Shown piece by piece: positions 22,301-27,295 of a stretch of DNA of 27,295 nucleotides; within the stretch, counting starts at the first letter, position 1, and each line of letters begins with the position of its first letter. Source of the stretch: a virus; IMG/VR virus record IMGVR_UViG_3300025137_000228, positions 1 to 27,295 of that record. The stretch is one strand, 5' to 3'. Position numbers and translations under genes: made by a program. A model generated the notes under the pieces. That model was not told where the DNA came from and made no database searches. It saw nothing but the letters and a program-made list of their open reading frames with translations.

Positions 22301-22940
22301 TACCAGCAGCGGCACCTAAAGATGTTAAACCTAGCGTTGCACCCGTGCCTAATAAAGATGTTCCAGCTGTAAAAGGAGCTGCTACAGCAGCAGCTGTACC
22401 TAAAGCTATAGGAGCGCCATAAGCTGAGAAAAATTCTACTACATCATCTAGTGATGTGCCTTTTTCATCAATAACAACTTTCTTTTTTAATGGGTTTAAA
22501 CCTAATTTTTTTTGACCTCTTGGAGTAATAACGTAACGACCTACGCTGTCTTGACTCCAGTCTGTACCTTGCTCTCCAACCTTATCTAAAAGATAAGATT
22601 GTTTCTCTGCATCATTGTCTCTTCTAGCCCAACCAGCTCTAAACTTCAGGTCTTGTATACCTGTTTTATAATCAACATCATCGTCATAATAAGATTTTGA
22701 TCCGGAAGCCTTTAAAGCATCTTTTCTTTTACCAGCATTTTCTTTTCTTTTTTTATCTAAGTAAAGTTCTCCAAAATTAGACATTGTAGGTGCGGTTGAT
22801 CCAAAACTAACAGGAGAGCCTGAACCAGGAAGTTGTTGTCCTAGTAAAGAAAGAACTTCAGATTTTTCTGCTTCGGAAAATATTCCTTGTTTAAAAGCTC
22901 TACCTAATTCTAATCTATCTCTATCGCTTAGATTAACCAT
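19353..22940 (-). CDS. Very large virion protein with hydrophobic segments, probable ejection protein
   Basis: The 1195-residue protein is mostly helical, Lys/Asp/Ala/Leu-rich and unrecognised by domain. Long hydrophobic Gly/Ala segments lie at about 174-225 and 243-265 and again near 1039-1063 (SAIAGLALLLAPGPTIATAG). Such stretches in an otherwise soluble large phage protein are typical of proteins that enter the host envelope during DNA delivery. An N-terminal motif DSVGRYVITPRGQKKLGL (131-148) precedes them. It ends in GDSPLNQAMLRSRSV, similar to the N-terminus of the upstream protein (NSPLNRSMF). The ATG overlaps the stop of the upstream gene by eight bases. The function is inferred from size, hydrophobicity and context. 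Confidence 0.75.
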   Translation of the reverse strand: MVNLSDRDRLELGRAFKQGIFSEAEKSEVLSLLGQQLPGSGSPVSFGSTAPTMSNFGELYLDKKRKENAGKRKDALKASGSKSYYDDDVDYKTGIQDLKFRAGWARRDNDAEKQSYLLDKVGEQGTDWSQDSVGRYVITPRGQKKLGLNPLKKKVVIDEKGTSLDDVVEFFSAYGAPIALGTAAAVAAPFTAGTSLLGTGATLGLTSLGAAAGTGVGVLADEVIEMAEGYQDESATDVFTRAAFEALIAGLGEGILGGAFVAGSRLIKGPGASLTPGKKGTEVTQSRVIEGILKGDGKLLRDADGGKIFQGNMFENLFNPANQGKQIFDSKGKAIEGLTVGSLAKDVQNMMPNIKNISDKEILATGQKIAEMVFPNKKAQRRNASAFLAAMRQLKNEAGTPDGNKIVEAIQKAFPSQNKIKSDIDTNAESLRKLLSDNISKKSGQLVAPDLDELGARIIAGRNIFNYQTNAGYAAVDDLLAKINPNKRIDKLQNKLITDRLKADALDSTSLDNPPFTKSTELFDAQDTPLNNIIRSAMGKQNFSEIADALDRVASTSMDPTSLNKFSTYLRSKEGSVSLKELNSVRSLLRELAFDDNLVDGVSRNTLKKGVDIVDSAMKSYRANLGAIAVDAPKGVRKDLEEVLKLLDATEDFIIEGKGAFLNKEINAIGQKVQNGIKLSKSDIEELLLDEAKLEGFLNVVNPFRGKGAANLPAQGKRGSVKIDDLLSKQDSEFVEILKAQDPKNPYVKYFENKSQRQKDLIENAGNVISGGSKEFDNQMTNALAGVHWSKMFGVESLGGRALGKGQGTFSAVDDIADFSVNPQQIIKEFEDNRVVLNRLYGKAQVDEIITIAKQMDDVGERILPEAFELTAGQTAKNTVEKLNTLRTRQTQFSDDEILGAIQSNINKPAALQSIGNQVIKPNMTKLEVEAYKDALIKQRVSPNQANDAFVEMTLAKILPDESKLSVDGLLSGKVTSELSPFVGDGATYNKDTLIELLGGGDAGKNIYNNLTDLWNFSKILSDASTAGLSGLKGASDRSAIAGLALLLAPGPTIATAGGAFLGKHILRSRGVMKYLATRPTGKTNIDALTEKSNVLKRLATRAATQPIGASAGKGFIAGNDVIDEVSENIFQQSSPQGTETEVTETVREQPVRPTRISAPMPAPNVRASNIERDIALGAAGDSPLNQAMLRSRSV

Positions 22941-24852
22941 TTTTTGCTGCTTCTTGTTGTCGTATTAACTCTTGAACTTCAATATCTAATTCACTTAACT
23001 CATCTTGTTCTTCAGATGTTAAATTTGATTGAGCAAATTGACCAGCCATCTTAGGGTTAGCTAAATTAATTCTGTTAAAGGCACTATTATATTTCCTAGA
23101 TCCACCAGTTATAACCTCTCTAACTTCTTCTAATTTATTTTTTAAAGTTTCAATATTTGTACCAGTTGCTGCTAATTCGTTAGCTTGAGCAAATATCGTT
23201 GTTACTAAATCTCTATCTCTATCAGATATAGTTCTACCACTTTCGTTTAAAAACTCTGATGTAAATGCTGCTTGAATTAATTTTTGAATAGAAGCGTATT
23301 TATCAGAATCAGTTTGTTCAGCAAAGTCCTTTCCTAAAGCAGAGGATACTCTAGAAAAAGCTTGCGTTAATCTGGTCCCTATGTCGGTAGGATTTCCATT
23401 TGCTAATATAGCTGCTAATTGATCTATCTGGTCATCTGCTCTTGCATAAACTTCTAATTTAGTTGTTATTTGCTGAGAAGCATCTCTATAAGCATTATCA
23501 GTTATTAATTCTTGTGCGCCTCTAAGAGTAGGATTTGATGGCTGGAAGAAAGAAATATTTATTCCTGTGCCTTCAATTACTTCTTCACTTTTAGGAGCTT
23601 CGTAACCAGAACCTAATGCTTTTTTCTGTTCTAATCTTAACAGATCAGCTTTTTCTTCTTCAGCAATTCTTGTAACATCAGCATTTTTAAAGTAATCAAA
23701 AGCAGTAGCGTTAGGGCCACCTCCATACATGGCTGCCATTAAAGCTTTTTCTTCAACTTTAGGGTCCATAGGTTTTCCCTGTATTCTTTCTTCTCTTATG
23801 TAAGTATCCATTGTACTTTTATTATCTCTTGCACGTTGCATTAAAGCTTCTTTTCGTCTTTCTTCTTCTATTGCTTTTCCCATACCTTGTTGTGCATCTT
23901 TTGTCATTTTATCAAAGTCAGAATCTTTAGGAATAGGAGTTGTTTCAGCAATTTTTTCCCCAACAAAAATTTCATTAAAAGCTTCTGGATCTTCTTTTTG
24001 AATTAAATTTTTTAAACCATCTGGACTAGTTAAAGAATTTATAAAAGAACGAGCGCTTTCTTCGTCTGTAGTTGACATTTCAAATAATTTCTGTGAGTTG
24101 CTATCAAGCCAATTACTTATTTTTTTAGTAGTAGTTAATTCACCGGCTTTTGTTTTTGAAAAAATACTTCCTAATGTTCCTAAAACTCCTCTTCCTAATT
24201 GAGATTTTATACTGTCAATTGTTTCGTCAAAAGCTTGTTGAGAATTTAATCCTCCCCTCAAAGCATTTGGGTTAGAACCCATGCCAGTTAATAATCCTTT
24301 CGCACTTTCTGGCAATAGAGGAATTGAAGCTAATCCTCTTCTAAGATTACCAGCAACTATGGAAGGATTGTATTCTTCTTTACTGCCTGCTACATATCTC
24401 TCTATTGTTTCATCTTCGTTTCCTCGTCCTAGTAAACCTAATGTTCCAAAAGGCTTTCTAATATCAGTAGCTTTTCTAAAAGGATCTAATTCAGGATTAG
24501 TTGTTTGTGAAGCTACTGTTCCAGCAAGAGCTAATGGTCCTGCTGTTGATCTTAATAATGGTCCTGATCTTCGTAGAAGATCAGCAATACCTTTTGAACC
24601 TGTTCTTCCTAAACTTTTTATTCTATCCATCCTACTCTGCGGACCAGGGTTAATTGTTCTTGGACCTTGACCTTTAACTATCTTTAACGCTGTTCCTGGA
24701 ATTTTTTTACCTCTGGGAAGTATTCTTGTTTTTTCACCACTAACAGGTATATTAGATGTTCCACCTCTAGCTAAGTAAGCAATACCTCCACCGTTACGAT
24801 AACCAGGTACTTTTTTTTGAAACATAGATCGGTTTAAAGGACTATTATACAC
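22933..24852 (-). CDS. Large virion protein, 639 residues
   Basis: I place the start at GTG 24852: GGAGG lies five bases upstream, whereas an in-frame TTG at 24864 has none. The N-terminus YNSPLNRSMFQKK is followed by GGGIAYLARGGTSN, a motif close to that near the C-terminus of the 367-residue protein two genes upstream (GGGISKLNNGGF). The first 100 residues are Arg/Pro/Gly-rich. The centre and C-terminus are helical and charged, with coiled-coil-like stretches (KAIEEERRKEALMQRARDN; SELDIEVQELIRQQEAAK). No catalytic motif is visible. It overlaps both neighbours by eight bases and is likely a structural or internal virion component. Confidence 0.75.
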   Translation of the reverse strand: MYNSPLNRSMFQKKVPGYRNGGGIAYLARGGTSNIPVSGEKTRILPRGKKIPGTALKIVKGQGPRTINPGPQSRMDRIKSLGRTGSKGIADLLRRSGPLLRSTAGPLALAGTVASQTTNPELDPFRKATDIRKPFGTLGLLGRGNEDETIERYVAGSKEEYNPSIVAGNLRRGLASIPLLPESAKGLLTGMGSNPNALRGGLNSQQAFDETIDSIKSQLGRGVLGTLGSIFSKTKAGELTTTKKISNWLDSNSQKLFEMSTTDEESARSFINSLTSPDGLKNLIQKEDPEAFNEIFVGEKIAETTPIPKDSDFDKMTKDAQQGMGKAIEEERRKEALMQRARDNKSTMDTYIREERIQGKPMDPKVEEKALMAAMYGGGPNATAFDYFKNADVTRIAEEEKADLLRLEQKKALGSGYEAPKSEEVIEGTGINISFFQPSNPTLRGAQELITDNAYRDASQQITTKLEVYARADDQIDQLAAILANGNPTDIGTRLTQAFSRVSSALGKDFAEQTDSDKYASIQKLIQAAFTSEFLNESGRTISDRDRDLVTTIFAQANELAATGTNIETLKNKLEEVREVITGGSRKYNSAFNRINLANPKMAGQFAQSNLTSEEQDELSELDIEVQELIRQQEAAKNG

Positions 24853-25882
24853 TGCCACCTCCAAATGGGTTTACTCCGCTTATTCCCATTGCTGCACTCG
24901 TTGAACTATTACCTCCAACTGGGAAAGGTGTTGGAACGCTATATCCAGAATTAGGTATTAAACCACCTAATTCAGATATAAATCCTAAGTCTTGGAATGG
25001 TCTAGACTCTTCTGCATAAATATTTTCTTGAGCTGTGTCTAACATTAACTGGTTATAATCTCTTAAACTTTGACCATAGCCTAATGCACTTCCTATATCT
25101 TGTTGATACATATCTTGTCCAGCACCTCCAAGAGCTGCCATATTAGTTCCAGTAGATCCTAATTGAGTACCTATATTGCCATAAGTTGTTCCTAAATTAG
25201 CAATACCTGTTCCTAAAGTAGCAAAACTTTTTCCAGCATCTGCTAATCTTTGATTTCTTGTATTAAACTCAGAAGAATATAAATTACCTAAACCTTCTGT
25301 TAAAGCTCTAGTATTGTCTCTTTGAATATTAGATCTTTCTAATCCGTATCGAGAACCACCTAAAGCATTCTTAGCGGCAGCCTCTCTTTCTAAATTAACT
25401 AATTGTAGAGCTTCTCTTTCATTTATTCTGTTTGTTAGGTTGTCAGCAACTTGTTCGGTAAAAGGATTAACGCCAGTTGTTTGATCAATTAAATCTTGTC
25501 CATAACGAGTACCTAAAATTCCTTCTTGTATGTAAGGTAATCCCGCTCTTGTTAAACCAGCTTGTTCACCATATAAATTTCTAGCATCCTGTAAGTAGGG
25601 TTGAAACTGACCAACACCTTGAGCTGCACCAAGATAAGCAGCTTGCTCTAATCCTGTAAGAGGTGCAATGTTACGCATGTAAGCATCACGACTAAATGGT
25701 CCTTCCCCTGGGCCATAACCTTCTGTAAAAATAGGATCCCCTAATTCATCTACACCTGTTTGAACTTGCCCTGTTGTTAAGGCAATAGCATTAGCAATTA
25801 TACTATCATATAAAACTTTTTTAGCTGGATCTAATCTATTTTCAACGGCGCTTATTGAGCTGTAAGGTTGTGCGGTTGCCAT
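24845..25882 (-). CDS. Virion protein, helical then Gly-rich, 345 residues
   Basis: The N-terminal 120 residues have short helical segments with many Tyr, Gly and Gln. Residues 150-220 are strongly helical and charged (NRINEREALQLVNLEREAA). The middle to C-terminal part has repeated Gly/Thr/Leu stretches (LGTGIANLGTTYGNIGTQLG). Such proteins are commonly seen among ejection or tail-associated components of marine podoviruses, as I remember them. GGAGG is nine bases before the ATG, which overlaps the upstream stop (TAATG). I see no enzyme motif. Confidence 0.75.
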   Translation of the reverse strand: MATAQPYSSISAVENRLDPAKKVLYDSIIANAIALTTGQVQTGVDELGDPIFTEGYGPGEGPFSRDAYMRNIAPLTGLEQAAYLGAAQGVGQFQPYLQDARNLYGEQAGLTRAGLPYIQEGILGTRYGQDLIDQTTGVNPFTEQVADNLTNRINEREALQLVNLEREAAAKNALGGSRYGLERSNIQRDNTRALTEGLGNLYSSEFNTRNQRLADAGKSFATLGTGIANLGTTYGNIGTQLGSTGTNMAALGGAGQDMYQQDIGSALGYGQSLRDYNQLMLDTAQENIYAEESRPFQDLGFISELGGLIPNSGYSVPTPFPVGGNSSTSAAMGISGVNPFGGGSV

Positions 25883-26985
25883 TATGCTCGCCCTCCGTTT
25901 TCTAAGTTATTCATAATACCATACATTACTTCTGTTCCTTTTTTTCTACTTCCACCTCCAGCATTTCTTACTGCCTCAGCAGTCATAACAAATTCACCGT
26001 CAGAAAGCATAGCAGGAATATCATCAGATGTTCCTGTTCCCGGGCCATTAATAGGACCATCTCTATTTACAAAACCTCCATTGTTTAATTTAGAAATTCC
26101 GCCCCCTGTTGCAGCAAATTTTTTAGGGACTCTGTTTTGTCTTGCAGCAATGTCTCTACTAAATTTTTGATTAAATCCGCCAATATTCATATCTTTAGCA
26201 AATTGATCTGCCTGTCTTTCAAAGTCTTGATTAGCTAAGTCAACTGCTTCTCTTTCTGTTCTAAAGCTATCAGGAAAAAGTATTTTAAGAATTTCATCAT
26301 TTATTTTTGTGCCTATTGTATTCTCCCCTAATGTACTTAACAATCCCTGTGTTCCTATTCCAAAGTTAGCTGGTTTGGTTTTTCCTTCTCTAAGGGTCCT
26401 TAAATAACCTCTGCTTAAATCTAACATTTCTTGAGCGCCAGTACTGTAATCTCTAATATAACCTGTAGTTCTTCCAGTATTTTTGTCTACTACTGGTTTA
26501 TCTACATAACTATAATCACCTTGATTATATGTGCCAGTTCTGGGAGGGTTGTCTCCTTCAAAAGTAGGTCCGCCAAAAAGATCTAAAAAACCTCCAGTAG
26601 GAGTAGGAGCAATCATTTCACCTTCTGTAAAGGCTGCGGGTTGAAATCCATTTCTTAGGCCACCAATACCTTCATTAGAAACTTGCATTTCAAGTTGACC
26701 AGTTTGTGGATTAAATTTGGGGCCACCTTGAAATTGACTTTTGGGTTTTACTTGTGCTTGTGATCGTCTTGTTTTTGCTTTTGCATTTTGTTGTTGAGGA
26801 GTTAAAGTGTTTAATAATCCACCAATACCAGCATTACGAAGGTAATCGCCTTTATTACCGCCAGCAAGCGCTGTATAAAGAGCAGTTTGAGCAATGTTTC
26901 TAGGATCTATAATATTTTTTCCTACGGTAAGGAGATCCTTTCCTGTATTTGCTATCCCTTCTGTAATGAAATCATACCAAGCCAT
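25882..26985 (-). CDS. Virion-associated protein with C-terminal GTSDDIPAMLSDGEF motif
   Basis: The 367-residue product begins with a hydrophobic/amphipathic segment (residues 1-60), has a Gln/Lys/Pro-rich linker, and ends with a segment (about 290-367) containing GPGTGTSDDIPAMLSDGEF (314-332) followed by VMTAEAVRNAGGG. That motif recurs in proteins of marine phages, usually placed among structural genes, and suggests virion attachment. The linked motif GGGISKLNNGGF is also found in the 639-residue protein. GAGG is six bases before the ATG, which lies 7 bases after the stop of the upstream partial gene. Its precise role is not known. Confidence 0.75.
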   Translation of the reverse strand: MAWYDFITEGIANTGKDLLTVGKNIIDPRNIAQTALYTALAGGNKGDYLRNAGIGGLLNTLTPQQQNAKAKTRRSQAQVKPKSQFQGGPKFNPQTGQLEMQVSNEGIGGLRNGFQPAAFTEGEMIAPTPTGGFLDLFGGPTFEGDNPPRTGTYNQGDYSYVDKPVVDKNTGRTTGYIRDYSTGAQEMLDLSRGYLRTLREGKTKPANFGIGTQGLLSTLGENTIGTKINDEILKILFPDSFRTEREAVDLANQDFERQADQFAKDMNIGGFNQKFSRDIAARQNRVPKKFAATGGGISKLNNGGFVNRDGPINGPGTGTSDDIPAMLSDGEFVMTAEAVRNAGGGSRKKGTEVMYGIMNNLENGGRA

Positions 26986-26992
26986 GTTATCC

Positions 26993-27295
26993 TCACGTTA
27001 TCTGCAATAATGATACAATAACATCTAGAGCAGTTCCTGTACCAGCATTAATTATTAATTTATCACCCGCTTCTAGGTTGATAACCTCTCCGTTCTGAAG
27101 AACTCTTTCTTGCGTTGTTGCAGCAACTGAACTCGTATCCCATATGCCTGTTACGGTTGCCGAGCTATCAAAAACACTTACAGTAGAGTTAACAGCACCA
27201 GCAGTGGTATTATATATATTTACTACTTTAATGATAGCTTGTCCACCGATTGGACAAACATAAATATCTGTATTACCAGAACTTAAACCGCTTTT
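26993..27295 (-). CDS. Partial virion protein, C-terminal part
   Basis: A frame that is open to the window edge encodes at least 100 residues and ends with TGA at 26993-26995. It is a beta-rich sequence with 'TDIYVCPIGGQAIIKVVNIYN', 'VSVFDSSATVTGIWD' and 'INLEAGDKLIINAG'. Such strand-rich small proteins near virion genes may be tail, head-decoration or fibre components. The N-terminus is outside the window. The next gene starts seven bases after its stop with its own GAGG. Confidence 0.7.
   Translation of the reverse strand, partial: KSGLSSGNTDIYVCPIGGQAIIKVVNIYNTTAGAVNSTVSVFDSSATVTGIWDTSSVAATTQERVLQNGEVINLEAGDKLIINAGTGTALDVIVSLLQIT

Noticed and set aside
24281-24670. Plus-strand ORF opposite the 639-residue gene
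   Set aside because: Composition is a mirror of the Gly/Arg/Pro-rich virion protein; no start context.

Overview
The window reads as part of the genome of a lytic tailed bacteriophage. It has a terminase small subunit, a replication and recombination module (Sak4-like ATPase, SSB-like protein, Fe-S PD-(D/E)XK nuclease, TOPRIM primase-helicase), DNA methyltransferases, many small acidic early proteins, and a long opposite-strand run of very large Gly/Ala/Thr-rich virion proteins. There is no integrase, no chromosomal housekeeping gene and no tRNA. The low GC content and the C-terminal 'GTSDDIPAMLSDGEFVMT'-type motif of one virion protein are typical, as I remember them, of phages from marine metagenomes. 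A marine alphaproteobacterial host such as SAR11 is a guess. TerL, portal, major capsid and DNA polymerase are not in the window.

Layout. 1-2090: two minus-strand genes (a GP88-like Cys-cluster protein and TerS). They are separated and flanked by non-coding DNA packed with short GC-rich motifs (CCCGAC, CCTGG, ACCGGT). 2091-2413: a divergent control region with a hairpin and a cluster of (C)RTAAAC heptamers next to AT-rich DNA. 2414-7983: a plus-strand early operon of about fifteen small, mostly unknown ORFs joined by ATGA/TAATG overlaps. It is interrupted at 6277-6431 by a 13-bp hairpin and a probable structured RNA, and it ends with a PD-(D/E)XK resolvase-like protein. 8134-10163: a minus-strand DNA-modification cassette. 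It encodes a ribbon-helix-helix protein, a cytosine-5 methyltransferase split into two ORFs that overlap in different frames, a tiny lipoprotein and an NPPF-type methyltransferase. 10184-16222: plus-strand genes beginning with a perfect palindromic operator, then a terminator-like hairpin and a sigma70-like promoter, then the replication and recombination genes. 16219-27295: minus-strand virion genes, coupled stop to start. The two large operons collide with overlapping stop codons at 16219-16222.

How it may work together. The ribbon-helix-helix protein is a good candidate to bind the GTTTAC palindrome between itself and the next gene. The same GTTTAC half-site recurs at the inferred promoters of the GP88-like gene and of terS and ahead of the early operon, so one regulator may control all of them. 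The methyltransferase cassette would modify phage DNA during infection. Sak4, the SSB-like protein, the Fe-S nuclease and the primase-helicase would carry out replication and annealing recombination. The large virion proteins look like internal or ejection components and tail-associated proteins.
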